DNA of 64,000 bases from CAVXUB01 sp963764805. GTDB lineage: Bacteria; Actinomycetota; Acidimicrobiia; Acidimicrobiales; Bog-793. Below are positions 18,316 to 28,049 of this stretch, piece by piece. The notes under the pieces were generated by a model. That model had not been told where the DNA came from. It ran no database searches and was given only the letters and a program-made list of their open reading frames with translations. Position numbers and translations under genes: made by a program. Numbering within the stretch: the first letter of the stretch is position 1; each line of letters begins with the position of its first letter. The DNA lies in assembly GCA_963764805.1 (NCBI GenBank), contig CAVXUB010000002.1, positions 769,490 to 833,489 on the forward strand, written 5' to 3'.

Positions 18316-18409
18316 CCGTCTCGCGCCCGGCGACGGGTCGGTGGCGGCCTGGCAGCAGCGGCACGGAGGAGGCGGCGCGAAGGCGGCGGCATCGAGGAAG
18401 GCGGGGATA

Positions 18410-19435
18410 ATGTCGCCCGCGATGACCGGTTCTGATTCCGTGATCGTGTGGCTGCTCGACTCGGACCCCTCCGTCCGTTGGCAGGTGATGCGGGACCTTC
18501 TGGATGCTCCCGAACCGGAGTGGACCGCCGAGCGGGCGCGGGTGGAGACCGAGGGCTGGGGCGGGGCGCTCTTGTCGTACGAGGACGAGGACGGGCAGTG
18601 GGCTGGCGGCGCGTTCGTCCCGAGCGGTTTCGACTTCAGCGAGTGGGAGGAGGTGGGGCAGCCGTGGACGGCCACCACCTTCACCCTGTCGCAGCTGCGG
18701 GAGTACGGGATCGATCCCTCCTCGCGACGCATCAGGCGGTCGATCGATCTGATCGGGGCCAATTCGCGCTGGGACCATGACGGTCAGCCGTATTGGGAGG
18801 GCGAGGTCGAAGAGTGCATCAACGGCCGGGTAGTTGCGCAGGGTGCCTACTTCGGCGTCGACGTGTCGCCGATCGTCGAGCGTTTGGTGGGCGAACGCCT
18901 GCCGGACGGCGGCTGGAACTGTGAGCGCCCGAACGGCTCGGTCCGCTCCTCGTTCGCCACCACAATCAACGTCCTGGAGGGCCTGCTCGAGCACGAACGG
19001 GCCACAGGGGGCACGCCCGAGTCCCTGGCGGCCCGCAAGTCAGGAGAGGAATACCTGCTCGAGCGCCACCTGTACCGTCGCCTCAGCACAGGCGAACCCG
19101 CAGACGAGCTGTTCCTGAAGTTCCTGCACCCCTACCGCTGGCGGTACGACGTGCTGCGGGCACTCGACTACTTCCGCGAGGCTGCCGTGTTTCGGCAGGT
19201 GCCACCCGATCCGAGACTCGCAGAGGCGGTCGACCATGTGCGCTCGAAGCGACTCGAGGACGGCACCTGGCTCCTCGATTGGTGCCTGCCGGGACGCGTC
19301 TGGTTCGACATGGGCGAGCGGGAGGGAGAACCCTCCCGTTGGGTGACGCTTCGCGCCCTGCGAGTACTCCGCTGGTGGGACAGCTGGCAAGATGGCTCTC
19401 GATCGCCTGCTTCGCACCTCTGGGAGGGAACGTGA
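18410..19435 (+). CDS. Prenyltransferase/squalene-cyclase-like alpha-toroid repeat protein
   Basis: 341 residues with repeated motifs of the terpene-cyclase/prenyltransferase toroid kind: 'RLPDGGWNCERPNGS', 'LEDGTWLLDW' and 'RWDHDGQPYWEGE'. The acid catalyst DxDD is not seen, so it may not be a cyclase; related proteins in actinobacteria are annotated as hypothetical or squalene cyclase-like. No signal peptide or membrane helix is evident. The start at ATG 18410 follows a G-rich purine stretch. The stop overlaps the next small gene (GTGA). Confidence 0.7.
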   Translation: MSPAMTGSDSVIVWLLDSDPSVRWQVMRDLLDAPEPEWTAERARVETEGWGGALLSYEDEDGQWAGGAFVPSGFDFSEWEEVGQPWTATTFTLSQLREYGIDPSSRRIRRSIDLIGANSRWDHDGQPYWEGEVEECINGRVVAQGAYFGVDVSPIVERLVGERLPDGGWNCERPNGSVRSSFATTINVLEGLLEHERATGGTPESLAARKSGEEYLLERHLYRRLSTGEPADELFLKFLHPYRWRYDVLRALDYFREAAVFRQVPPDPRLAEAVDHVRSKRLEDGTWLLDWCLPGRVWFDMGEREGEPSRWVTLRALRVLRWWDSWQDGSRSPASHLWEGT

Positions 19436-19624
19436 CAGAGCCGCGAGAGGAACCGACCAAGCCCGCACCGCGCAAAGGTTTCGTCGAGATTCCCACGGAG
19501 TGGGATCAGATGAGCCGAGGCCGAACAGGACGAAGCCCTCGAGCGCATGGTGGATGCGATCTACGACTCCCTCGGCATCAACCCCGAGTCGGGGACGCCG
19601 GATCGTCAGCCTCCGCCGGACTGA
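19432..19624 (+). CDS. Small conserved-looking protein, frameshifted
   Basis: GTG 19432 follows GGGAGG and overlaps the preceding stop. It begins VTEPREEPTKPAPRKGFVEI and reads to 'EWDQM', then switches frame near 19513 to a coherent acidic helix 'AEQDEALERMVDAIYDSLG' and a Pro-rich end, stopping at 19624. About 64 residues. No function is assigned. The two halves fit together too well to be chance. Confidence 0.55.
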
Positions 19625-19650
19625 AGCCCACCTTTGGCGGATTGATCCCG

Positions 19651-21046
19651 TCAGCGCGTCGCCGTCTCCACCAAGTCGAGAGCCAATCGGGTGTCCACTT
19701 GCAGACGGAACCTACCTCGCCCCGTCTTGTGGATCCGGATGGCGGCTTGGCTCTCGTCGAGGCGTCGCTTCAGCAGCACCAGCCGGTTCTCGAAGTTGTC
19801 GCGAAACTCAGGCAGCTCCAACGACGGGTCCAGCCTGACCTCCCGGTTGGTGAAGTCGACACGGCCCTCGTCTCGGTGCTGGCGGAGCAGTGACCAGAGC
19901 AACCGCCCGGCCACACCTCTGATGAGGTAGTCACCGTCGAGGAAGGTGCTCCCGTCCACTGGGAAGAAGCGGACGTGCGTCGTGCTTCCTGTGGCCGGGA
20001 GCGGATCCGCCGTCTGGTCGACACCGGCGGGAGACGCATCCGTGGCTCGATCGCGGACCCGCTCGATCTCGATCGCGTTCCCCACCAGGGAGGCCACCAC
20101 AGTGAGGAGTGACTCGTCCTCCTCGTTGAAAGCCAGGGCATCGGTACTCTCGACGACGAGAACCCCGACGAGCTGGCCGAGGGCCATCGTGGGAACCGCC
20201 AGACGGCTCCCAGCGTTGGGGAGGCCGGGCAGCGGGACGTCCTGCCCAGGGCCGATCTCTCCGTGCTCCTCGTACGTCCGGCGCAACCCTCTCGCGTACT
20301 TGCCCATCTGGTTCAGGTTGCCAAGGCGGATCGGATGGCAGCGGGCCGCGGCCATCCCGACGATCCCCTCGCCGACCGATAGCTCCGAGCCCACCCCTTC
20401 GGCCTCGTACCCGCGGCTGGCGATGGTATAGAGGCGGGTGCCGGCCTCGTCGAGCAGCATCAGCGCACAATTCCGGTAGCCGAACAGGTCGGCCAGGCCG
20501 TCGACGGTGGAACTCACGAGCGTGTTCAGATCGGGGCACCGCCCCAATCGGGAACTGAGCTCGGCCAGTCGCGCAGGGACGTCCGTCGTGGCAAGCGCGG
20601 TTCCGGACCGGGATCTCCGCGCTTTCGGCGCGGGACGGAACCGCCTCGATGTGCAGGACGCGATAGATGTCGGCTCCTCGGAGCTTGAACACGCCTTGCA
20701 TTCCCTGCAGCGCTGCCACCGCCTCCACGTCCTCGTGCAGCAGCTCGAAGACCTTTCCCCGCCGGTCTGTCCGCTCGTAGACCAGAGACAGCCGGTACTG
20801 CCGGAAGCTGGAGGGATCGAGGAGGACGACACTGGCCCGCGGGTTCTCAGCCAGGTTCCGCGAGGTCTTGGAGAAGAACTGGTTTGACAGCGCGATGCGC
20901 TCGTCGTCGACCATTCGCACGCGAGACAGGTAGGTGATGTTCGGCGTCCCGTCGGCTGAGGCTGTGGCCACCACGGCGGGCTTGACGCCCTCGAAGCACA
21001 AACGAAGCTCTCCCAGCGGGATTGTGGCGGACTGGTCCAGGGTCAT
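19651..21046 (-). CDS. PNPOx-like plus GAF-domain protein with a winged-helix-like C-terminus, frameshifted
   Basis: About 464 residues. Residues 1-140 form a flavin/pyridoxamine-oxidase split barrel ('ATASADGTPNITYLSRVRMV', 'VVLLDPSSFRQYRLSLVYER'). Residues 165-320 are a GAF sensor domain ('FGYRNCALMLLDEAG', 'LAVPTMALGQLVGVLVVES'). The last 110 residues resemble a winged-helix output ('GRLLWSLLRQHRDEGRVDFTNREVRL'). The first part is in a different frame; the switch is near 20600-20640. The domain set suggests a flavin or redox sensor feeding a GAF module. ATG 21046 overlaps the stop of another PNPOx-like gene, so the two are coupled. Confidence 0.75.
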
Positions 21047-21543
21047 GGCGATGAGGAGGTCATCGCTGCGCCGGCGCCAGGACCCGGCGTCTGGTCGAAG
21101 AGCTCCTCCACCTCGACGGTGCAAGCGATGAAGTCCTCGGGTGCCAGAAGTTCGAGGAGCCGGCGCTCCGTCCGGTCGGTGTCCTCGATAACCGAGAAGA
21201 ACCCCTCTCTGTAGCGGTCCACTGCCTCTCGATCAGCCTCCGAGGGCGATTCGGGCAGCCCGGCCCATCCCTTCAGCTGGACTGCCCGCATGGCCCGCGG
21301 GTCGCCGGCGATCATGGCGACGCGACGCCGGCCCCGTTCCGTCACTAGCTGGGCCAAGTCGTCCGCCGGCAACACGAGCCGAACCTCGGCGGGGTCGTGG
21401 CAAAGGACGGTGAGTCCCCAGCCGCGGGTGGCATACGGAGCCCCATCTGGCTGAACGATCGCAGCGAACAGCACGTACCGGCCCGCCAGCAGGTCGGCCA
21501 CCGAGCCTTCGATCCGAGCGCGTCGGCCTTCATTCGCCCGCAT
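21043..21543 (-). CDS. Pyridoxamine 5'-phosphate oxidase-like protein
   Basis: 166 residues of the FMN/F420-binding split-barrel superfamily: 'RYVLFAAIVQPDGAPYATRGWG' is the strand pair that binds the flavin, and 'RRVAMIAGDPRAMRAVQLKG' the second strand pair. The substrate is unknown. It is the first gene of a two-gene unit with the PNPOx-GAF protein, overlapping by four bases; both parts of the unit share the fold. Confidence 0.75.
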   Translation of the reverse strand: MRANEGRRARIEGSVADLLAGRYVLFAAIVQPDGAPYATRGWGLTVLCHDPAEVRLVLPADDLAQLVTERGRRRVAMIAGDPRAMRAVQLKGWAGLPESPSEADREAVDRYREGFFSVIEDTDRTERRLLELLAPEDFIACTVEVEELFDQTPGPGAGAAMTSSSP

Positions 21544-21663
21544 AAGACGTTTTTAGCATCCACCTATGCAACTTTGGGGAGCGGCAGCTCACCCACCTGC
21601 TCATGATGGTCTCGACACCGCGGCGCTGCCCGCAGAGCGGCCGCCACAGCCAGGAGGACCTCC

Positions 21664-22359
21664 ATGACCCTCAGCCATGCGACCGATATCGACATCTCGA
21701 CTGTCGACATCTTGCGCGACATCCACAAGGGCCTACGCGCCGAGCTCTTCTCGGTCACGGGCGCGGCGGGGAGGATCGACCCTGCATCGGCCGCTGCTCG
21801 GCAAGAGCTGGCAGCCCATGTCCGCCAGCTCGTCGGGGTCCTCGAAAGCCACGCCGCCCACGAGGACACCACCCTGCAGCCAGTCCTCCGCGAGCAACTA
21901 CCGGACCTGTTCTCGCGGATCGAGACCGATCACGAAGTTCTGGACCGGCGCACCTCCCGGTTGGCCGTCTTGGCCGACGAGACCGCCGAAAGCGGTCCGC
22001 AGACGGCCGGTGCTGCCATGCGCAACCTCTACCTGGAGCTGGCATCCTTCACCGGTGCCTACCTGATCCACCAGGACCTCGAGGAGACAACAGTTCTGCC
22101 CGCGCTGGCGGCCGCCGTGGGGCCCGAGGCGATGCGCGAGATCCACGCCAGCATCCTTGCCGCTCTACCGCCAGAAGAGAAGGCACGCTCCCTGGCGTTC
22201 ATGCTTCCAGCGATGAACATCGACAACCGGGAGGAGTTGCTCTCCGAGATTCGCTCCTCGGCGCCTCCCCCGGCCTTCGAGGGAGTCCTCGGCTTGGCCA
22301 ACGCCGTCCTTGACGCTGACGAATATGCCGCTCTCGCCGTTCGGCTGGGTGTCGCGTGA
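21664..22359 (+). CDS. Hemerythrin HHE-domain protein
   Basis: 231 residues, starting six bases after a perfect AGGAGG. The di-iron ligands of the HHE fold can be seen: His in 'ILRDIHKGLR', 'SHAAHEDTTLQP', 'DHEVLD' and 'AYLIHQDLEETTVLP'. Such proteins bind oxygen or nitric oxide, or repair iron centres. The C-terminal 80 residues (helical, Ala/Glu-rich) extend beyond the basic domain. It is divergently oriented from the PNPOx pair, sharing a 120-base promoter region. Confidence 0.85.
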   Translation: MTLSHATDIDISTVDILRDIHKGLRAELFSVTGAAGRIDPASAAARQELAAHVRQLVGVLESHAAHEDTTLQPVLREQLPDLFSRIETDHEVLDRRTSRLAVLADETAESGPQTAGAAMRNLYLELASFTGAYLIHQDLEETTVLPALAAAVGPEAMREIHASILAALPPEEKARSLAFMLPAMNIDNREELLSEIRSSAPPPAFEGVLGLANAVLDADEYAALAVRLGVA

Positions 22360-22426
22360 CGCATCGATGACGACCTCCATCAGATCTTCGGCAGCGGTTC
22401 TGCGCCAGCATCGGGGTCCAAACCGA

Positions 22427-22918
22427 ATGGCACGAACCCTGAACCGGCTGACGTCCCCCGACAACGGTCCAGGCTTCACCCTGAGGCTCCATCGATGGCT
22501 CTACCGGGCAACTGACGGTCGCCTCGGTCACGGCCTCATCGGCGCGCCAACGCTCCTGTTGTGCACGACCGGCAGGCGGAGCGGCCAGCCTCGAGTCACG
22601 CCGGTCGTCTACGTCCAGGCTCACGGGCAGATGGTGATCGGAGCTACCAATGGTGGCAAAGGAAGGCCGGCCTGGTTCTACAACCTCCTGGCCGATCCTC
22701 ACGTCGAGATCCAGATCGGACGCCAGCGCCTGGGCGCCACCGCCAGCGTGCTCGACCCCATGCATCCCGAATACAAAGGTGCCTGGCACCAACTGGACCG
22801 GGTCACCAACGGACGCTTCACCGCATATCGGTCCCGCTCGCCTGGCAGGTACATCCCTCTAGTCTTCCTAGCTGTCGACGGTGCCGTCGGTCCCGACGAA
22901 CGGTGTGATGGCGCTTAG
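22427..22918 (+). CDS. Deazaflavin (F420)-dependent nitroreductase family protein
   Basis: About 163 residues. The family signature 'TTGRRSGQPRVTPVVYV' and 'GGKGRPAWFYNLLADPHVEIQ' is clear (PF04075, Ddn-like). These proteins use coenzyme F420, which fits an actinobacterium. ATG 22427 is the start next to the conserved region; an upstream ATG at 22367 is possible. The gene ends 9 bases before the DUF952 copy. Confidence 0.88.
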   Translation: MARTLNRLTSPDNGPGFTLRLHRWLYRATDGRLGHGLIGAPTLLLCTTGRRSGQPRVTPVVYVQAHGQMVIGATNGGKGRPAWFYNLLADPHVEIQIGRQRLGATASVLDPMHPEYKGAWHQLDRVTNGRFTAYRSRSPGRYIPLVFLAVDGAVGPDERCDGA

Positions 22919-23195
22919 CCTGTCGGCGTGATCTATCACTTGCTTCCGAGGCGGGACTGGGAGGGCGCGGCGCGACGCGGACGAGGTCGCTACGCCGGGG
23001 GGAGAGGGCTTTGTCCACTGCTGCGACGAGCACCAGGTGGGTCCCGTCCGCTCGCAGTGGTTCGACCGCGACATCGATGTAGTAGCACTTCGTCTGGATC
23101 CGAGGACGCTCGCCGCCGAGACGCGCTACGAGCCGGATTCGTTGGGCGAAGACGAGCGCTTCCCGCACGTCTACGGCAATGTTCGATCCGCGGAT
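22913..23195 (+). repeat. Direct repeat, left copy (DUF952 gene region)
   Basis: About 283 bases nearly identical to 27041-27323, from the CTTAGCCTnTCGGCGTG leader through most of the DUF952 coding sequence. Differences are a handful of substitutions and one inserted G. It points to a duplication of about 4.1 kb spacing. Confidence 0.9.
22928..23195 (+). pseudogene. DUF952 gene, frameshifted and truncated copy
   Basis: It starts GTG-ATC-TAT like its intact twin at 27057, but one extra G in the run after TGGGAGG (about 22965) throws the rest out of frame, and the last codons (after the sequence for GNVRSAD) are replaced by unrelated sequence. The intact copy shows what it encoded. The start lies only about 8 bases after a TTAGCCT box, which suggests a leaderless transcript in both copies. 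I regard this copy as a dead duplicate. Confidence 0.8.
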
Positions 23196-23441
23196 CGGCG
23201 GGATCGCGAATCAAGGACAATCCGTGGTCTCTTGCGCTCCAGCTCCCCTAGCCACGACGGGTAGACGGCCGGTCGATGAGGCCTGGTAGAGACCGCAGTT
23301 TTCGCCGCCTATGCAGGCTGCGCGTCGGACCGACGCTCTTCGCATTCCTGATTTCGCGACCTCGAGGAAGCGCATATCTTCTCTGGCGTAAAGTTGCATT
23401 GCCCGGCCGGTGATACCCGCTGGGGATCAATCGGAGGTGTC

Positions 23442-25410
23442 GTGTTGCGTCGACCGAGGAGCACGAGTCGAGCTCTTGTGGGTGCACTGGTTGTCGGCGC
23501 CATCCTCGCCAGCACCGGCGGACGCGGAGCCGCCGACGTGACTGCGGGCGTGAGGCTTTCCAACGGACGGCGCCGTGAAGTCGCCCACCCCGGTCGGCGC
23601 CACCTGGACGACCGACCACGTGCCGGCCGGGATCACGGCGGTAGGAGAGCCGGTCTGCCCGACCGTCCTCGACTGCTGGGCGCTCGCATCCGGCGCATCA
23701 GGCGTCGAGGGCATCCTGGCCACCACCGACGGCGGCGCGTCGTGGAGCCTGCAATCGGCACCAAACGCGTCCGACCTCGGGGCGCTGTCCTGTGCGCCCG
23801 GGACCTCGGATTGCTGGGCTGTCGGAACGATCGGAGCCTGGGACGGCGCCGTGATCGATGCGCAGGATGACGACCAGGGGTGGAGTTCCCAACAAGTACC
23901 GGGCGGCGTCGGCGCGCTGGTGTCGATCTCGTGCCCGACGGCCCTCGAGTGTGTGGCCGGGGGTGCCATCTTCGCCGGAGGAAACGCTGACGACGGAGCC
24001 GACGTCGTGGTCACAACCGACGGAGGTTCGTCATGGACCGCCAACCCTTTGGCGAACACGTTCAACGGCAATGTCAATGGGATCTCCTGCCCCAGCACCT
24101 CGGACTGCGTCGCCACTATCAACGAGCACACCTCGTCTTCCATCATGATCAGCACGAATGGCGGTGAGACCTGGACATACCAGTTCGAAGTCGACAGTCT
24201 GAGCAGCGCCGGATTGACCGGAATCTCGTGCCCCACGACAAGTACCTGCTACGTGGTCGGTCAGAGCCAGCATGTCTCGAAGTTCGGGGCGGTGATTGCG
24301 GTGACCACCGATGGCGGCGTGCACTGGTCCGGGGAAACGCCGCCCGCGGGCGCCAGCACGATCGGGCTCGACGGGATCTCCTGCCCGACAATCTCGAACT
24401 GCTGGACGAGCGACGGCGGCTCGCTCTTCAAGACCACGACCAGTTCCTTCTTCGAAACAACCGACGGCGGCTCGACGTGGTCAGCCGCCGGACCATCCGT
24501 ACCGGACGGAAACTTCTCGGCCCCGACGTGTCCGGATGGATCGACCTGCGTCGCCGGCGGCACATTGCCAGGCAGCTCCCAGAGGGGGCTCGTCGCCTCC
24601 ACCCTCGACGCTGAGGGACTCGGCTGTGACGGGACGCTTCCTGTCGGCGAGGCTGCCGGTCTGGCAGCCGACCCCGACGGAGGGGGCTACTGGCTCGCCT
24701 CGACCGGCGGTGGCGTGGTGGCCTGCGGCACGTCCACGTTCTACGGTTCTCTCCCCGTTGAGCAGAAGACGCCGAGCGCTCCCATCGTCGCCATCACGGC
24801 GGCGACGGGCGGGAACGGCTATTACCTCCTCGCCCGGGATGGCGCCGTCTACGGGTTCGGACCGGGAGCAACCGTCTCCGGTTCGGGACCCCCCGCTGCA
24901 GCGCCTTACGTGGGGATGGCGGTAGACGGCGGCTACTGGCTCGTCTCTGCCGACGGCGGGGTGTTCAGCTTCGGCGTGCCCTATCGGGGCTCATTGCCAG
25001 GGCTCGGTATTCGTGTCCACGACATCGTTGGCATCGCGGCCGACACGACCACTGAGGGGTACTGGCTGGTCGGGGCGGACGGCGGGGTCTTCAGCTTCCG
25101 TGCTCCCTTTCGCGGCTCGTTGCCAGGCCTCGGGGTGCACGTGGACGACATCACGGCGATGACCGGCGGCCCAGGGGACGTCCAGGACTACTACCTTTTC
25201 GGATCTGATGGCGGGGTGTTCGCATTCGGTTCGGGGCTCACGTTTTGTGGGTCGGCGGCGGGGCGGATCTCCTCACCGGTAGTCGCAGCGGCGGTCTACC
25301 CCCTCGGTGGCTACTGGCTGATCGGGCGCGATGGCGCGATCTATGGGTTCGACTCCCCTGACGACGGCAGCGCCTGGTCACCGTCCGGGCTTCATACCCC
25401 AATCTGCTAG
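23442..25410 (+). CDS. Secreted beta-propeller-like repeat protein (BNR-type plus GYWLV repeats), frameshifted
   Basis: About 655 residues. GTG 23442 follows GGAGG and gives a signal peptide (RALVGALVVGAILASTGGRG). The frame changes near 23560; the remainder is coherent to 25410. Residues about 50-350 contain sialidase-like 'TTDGGxSW' repeats alternating with 'SCPTxxxCxAVG' blades. Residues about 380-650 contain five or more 'GGYWLVSADGGVFSFG' repeats. Paired cysteines in each first-half blade suggest disulfides. It is probably an exported cell-surface or extracellular protein. The ligand is unknown. The second repeat type recurs in the CAP protein at 59.3 kb. Confidence 0.78.
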
Positions 25411-25527
25411 GGGTCCTCGCGAGGGCTACCGCGCTGCGCGCTGCCCCGGGGAGTAGACGCGACCTCCAACGTCCGCTTGCCACGGACGCGGCCGGCTGTC
25501 ACGATCTGTCAGAAGGGGGCCCCCACC

Positions 25528-26556
25528 ATGAGATTCGGCCACAGCATTGGATTCGCAGCGTCCGTCGCTGCCGCGCTCGTCATCGCCACACCGTCGCTTG
25601 CCGGAGCGACCAACGCCGCCCATCCGGTGAGAACATCGGCACCGCACAATACGAGCACGACCTATGTTCTCGACGACGGCAGCTCGGTCACCGTCGACAA
25701 GAGCCCGTGGGTCATGTCGGTCGGTTACGACTCGCTCTCCGCGCCCAACGCGGTGACGATCGGTCTCGAACGGGTGATGACGTCGACCCAGTTCGAGACC
25801 CATGTCTGGTACTTTCCTGCCAGCAAGACGAGCCCTTTCAGTTTCGATACCAAGACTGACGGCGCGACCCTCAAGGCGACGAACGCGATCGCATCGGTCA
25901 GCCTGACCTTCAAAGAGACGAGCTCCAAGAAGGGGAGCTGCTCCAGCGGCAGCGAGACGCTCTACACGGGCACGCTGAGCGGCACGGTGAAGCTCAACAC
26001 CGAGCTGAAGCCTGCTGGCACCGTGACCGCGACCACCTGGACCGCCAAGGGGAGCACCCCCACGGTCACCGTCGATGCCGGCTGCATCCCCCCGGCAGCC
26101 GATGACTGCCTGCCGGCGACAGTGGTGTCGTCAGGTACCACAGGCGTCGATGCCGAGGGCGTCGAGGGGACCGCCGACGGCGTGAAGGCGGACGAGGTCT
26201 CTGTTATCCAGGTGGCATCAGTCCCGCAAGTGTCAGGTACTAAGCGGGATGACGGTGCGCTCCTCGACGGTCCGACGATCAAGCCCAATGCGACCGGCAC
26301 GTCGGTCTCGCTCACGGCCGGGACGTCCGGCTCCGTGACAGGTTCGGCTACGGCAAGCGACAGCAAGCCGATGTCCTTTACAGAGAAGTGCACCTACGCC
26401 GGCAAGACCTACAACCTCAAGCTCATCGTTGGCTCGCCGGCCAAGTGGACGAGTCCATCGGGAAAGCAGCTCGTCGGCCATACCGTGCTCACCGGGAACC
26501 TGACCGTCCCGGCGAGCACCAACTCCGGCCTGTACGAGGTCGTGACGGTCACCTGA
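25528..26556 (+). CDS. Secreted protein of unknown function
   Basis: 342 residues with a clear signal peptide (AASVAAALVIATPSLAGATNA). The mature part is rich in Ser, Thr and beta-strand-forming residues, with 'TTYVLDDGSSVTVDKSPWVMS' at the start, a few cysteines (about residues 135, 195, 205, 295) and no recognised domain. ATG 25528 follows GAAGGGGG. It lies between the repeat protein and a propeller fragment, in the segment bracketed by the DUF952 copies, so it may be part of a cell-envelope cassette. Confidence 0.65.
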   Translation: MRFGHSIGFAASVAAALVIATPSLAGATNAAHPVRTSAPHNTSTTYVLDDGSSVTVDKSPWVMSVGYDSLSAPNAVTIGLERVMTSTQFETHVWYFPASKTSPFSFDTKTDGATLKATNAIASVSLTFKETSSKKGSCSSGSETLYTGTLSGTVKLNTELKPAGTVTATTWTAKGSTPTVTVDAGCIPPAADDCLPATVVSSGTTGVDAEGVEGTADGVKADEVSVIQVASVPQVSGTKRDDGALLDGPTIKPNATGTSVSLTAGTSGSVTGSATASDSKPMSFTEKCTYAGKTYNLKLIVGSPAKWTSPSGKQLVGHTVLTGNLTVPASTNSGLYEVVTVT

Positions 26557-26591
26557 CGGCAGGGGCGGGCACAGGAAGGAAGGTGCTAACA

Positions 26592-26840
26592 ATGCAACGA
26601 CAATCTGCCCGTCGCCGCTTCAGCAGTCCTACCGGTCTCGCCGAGTCGAGCGGCGATCTCTGGGTGACCAACTTCGGCGGCCCCAGCGTCACGGAGATCA
26701 ACTCCTCCACCGGTGCCTTCGTGCAGGTCATCAAGGGCAGCAAGTACCAGTTCCTCGGTCCGGAGTTCATCGCCGCCGACTCGGCGCACATCTGGGTGCC
26801 GAACGGTGAGCGGGAGTCCGTTTCCGAGATCACCACGTAA
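26592..26840 (+). pseudogene. Fragment of a beta-propeller protein
   Basis: 82 residues with two propeller blades ('SSGDLWVTNFGGPSVTEINSS', 'DSAHIWVPNGERESVSEI' region) of the WVTN/NHL type. Whole proteins of this kind have six or more blades and a signal peptide, both missing here. It has a good ribosome site (AGGAAGGAAGG), so it might be translated, but it is most likely a remnant. Confidence 0.6.
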
Positions 26841-27040
26841 TCAGCGGGATCGACGCCCGCCCGCTCGCTCAGCAGCTTTTCCAGCCTTCCGTTTCGTCTT
26901 CAAGCACCTGAACGGGCCGGCGGTTGGTCTCGCCGCCACTCCGGCCCGCCGCGGATACGTGCCGAGTCAGGACTTCACCAGCTCCCCGACCGGGCGAGAA
27001 GCCTGCCCGACTTCGACGGGGCGACGAACTGAGCGAGCGC

Positions 27041-27323
27041 GGCTTAGCCTCTCGGCGTGATCTACCACTTGCTTACGAAGAAGGAGTGGGAGGCGCGGCG
27101 CGACGCGGACGAGGTCGCTACGCCGGGGGCAGAGGGCTTTGTCCACTGCTGCGACGAGCACCAGGTGGGTCCCGTCCGCTCGCAGTGGTTCGACCGCGAC
27201 ATCGATGTAGTAGCACTTCGTCTGGATCCGACGACGCTCGCCGCCGAGACGCGCTACGAGCCGGGTTCGTTGGGCGAAGACGAGCGCTTCCCGCACGTCT
27301 ACGGCAATGTTCGGTCCGCGGAT
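27041..27323 (+). repeat. Direct repeat, right copy (DUF952 gene region)
   Basis: Partner of 22913-23195. This copy contains the intact DUF952 gene and is presumably the parent. Recombination between the copies would delete about 4.1 kb holding the two secreted proteins and the propeller fragment. Confidence 0.9.
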
Positions 27324-27356
27324 GTGCTCAGCGTCATCGACCTCGAGGTTCACTAG
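27057..27356 (+). CDS. DUF952 family protein
   Basis: 99 residues beginning MIYHLLTKKEWEAR, with 'GAEGFVHCCDEHQV' and 'ALRLDPTTLAAETRYEPG', 'RFPHVYG' as in the DUF952 family, whose fold resembles glutathione-S-transferase-linked or ADP-ribosyltransferase-like small enzymes; function unproven. GTG start with a TTAGCCT box about 8 bases upstream, consistent with leaderless translation. This is the intact copy of a duplicated gene. Confidence 0.85.
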   Translation: MIYHLLTKKEWEARRDADEVATPGAEGFVHCCDEHQVGPVRSQWFDRDIDVVALRLDPTTLAAETRYEPGSLGEDERFPHVYGNVRSADVLSVIDLEVH

Positions 27357-27479
27357 GCGGCTGATGACGGTCTCATCGCGGAGGCGTGGAGACAATCATG
27401 CTCGCTGAAGGTCCCCCGATCGCCGGCCCTCGAGCCGCCGAAGCCAAGAGGAAGCCTTCCTGACAAGAGGAGATCGACG

Positions 27480-27785
27480 ATGCCGGCAGCCCTGAAGGTG
27501 ACGCACAAGGCAATCGGGGCGGAGGTCCGTCGCCGCGCTTACGAAGTCGTGGTTGATGGTCGCGGTGCCGGGTCCGTCGAGATGAACGGCACGATCGAGA
27601 TACCAATCGAACCTGGACGTCACACCGTGCAGGTTCGCGTCGGCCGGGACTCCAGCCGCAGCGAGGCTTTCGAGGCTGCCGACGGCGAGACCGTCTCCTT
27701 CCGATGCACCGGGAAGCGGTTCTTGCCGATCTTCCTTGCGTCTTTCGTCGTTCCCAGCTTGGCGCTCAAGCTCAAGCGGGAGTAG
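27480..27785 (+). CDS. Small protein with a PEGA-like domain and a membrane end
   Basis: 101 residues. 'YEVVVDGRGAGSVEMNGTIE' and 'EPGRHTVQVRVGRDSSRS' resemble the beta-strand repeat of PEGA or carboxypeptidase-regulatory domains. The C-terminus has a hydrophobic stretch (FLPIFLASFVVPSLALKL) that may be a membrane anchor with a Lys/Arg end. AGGAGATCGACG precedes the ATG. No clear partner. Confidence 0.6.
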   Translation: MPAALKVTHKAIGAEVRRRAYEVVVDGRGAGSVEMNGTIEIPIEPGRHTVQVRVGRDSSRSEAFEAADGETVSFRCTGKRFLPIFLASFVVPSLALKLKRE

Positions 27786-27818
27786 TCACGTCCGATCAAC
27801 CTGGGAGGGTCGTCGGAT

Positions 27819-27901
27819 TGTGACGTTGGGACCAAATTACGAGGGAGCTATGTGTGCAATTGCGTCCAAGTGTCATTCCAAGATTGCGTCCAAGTGTCAC
27901 A
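27819..27901. repeat. Short repeat cluster, left edge of the accessory region
   Basis: Two identical 17-mers ATTGCGTCCAAGTGTCA at 27859 and 27883 (24-base period) and a degenerate opposite-strand unit TGTGACGTTGGGACCAAATT at 27819. Read on the minus strand the unit is TGTGACACTTGGACGCAAT, the same motif as the four units at 40670-40755. 27902-28049 holds nothing else I can recognise. Confidence 0.75.
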
Positions 27902-28049
27902 TCGAACGACGGTTCGAAGTGCTACGCCGAACGGCAACCGCACGAGCTCCGGGCGGGAGCATCGTCACGGTTCCGTGTGCACCGATTGGCGACTGCAAGG
28001 CTGAACGGCCTCTCGCCGGCCGATACCCACCAGAGAGCCGGCGTTGGCG

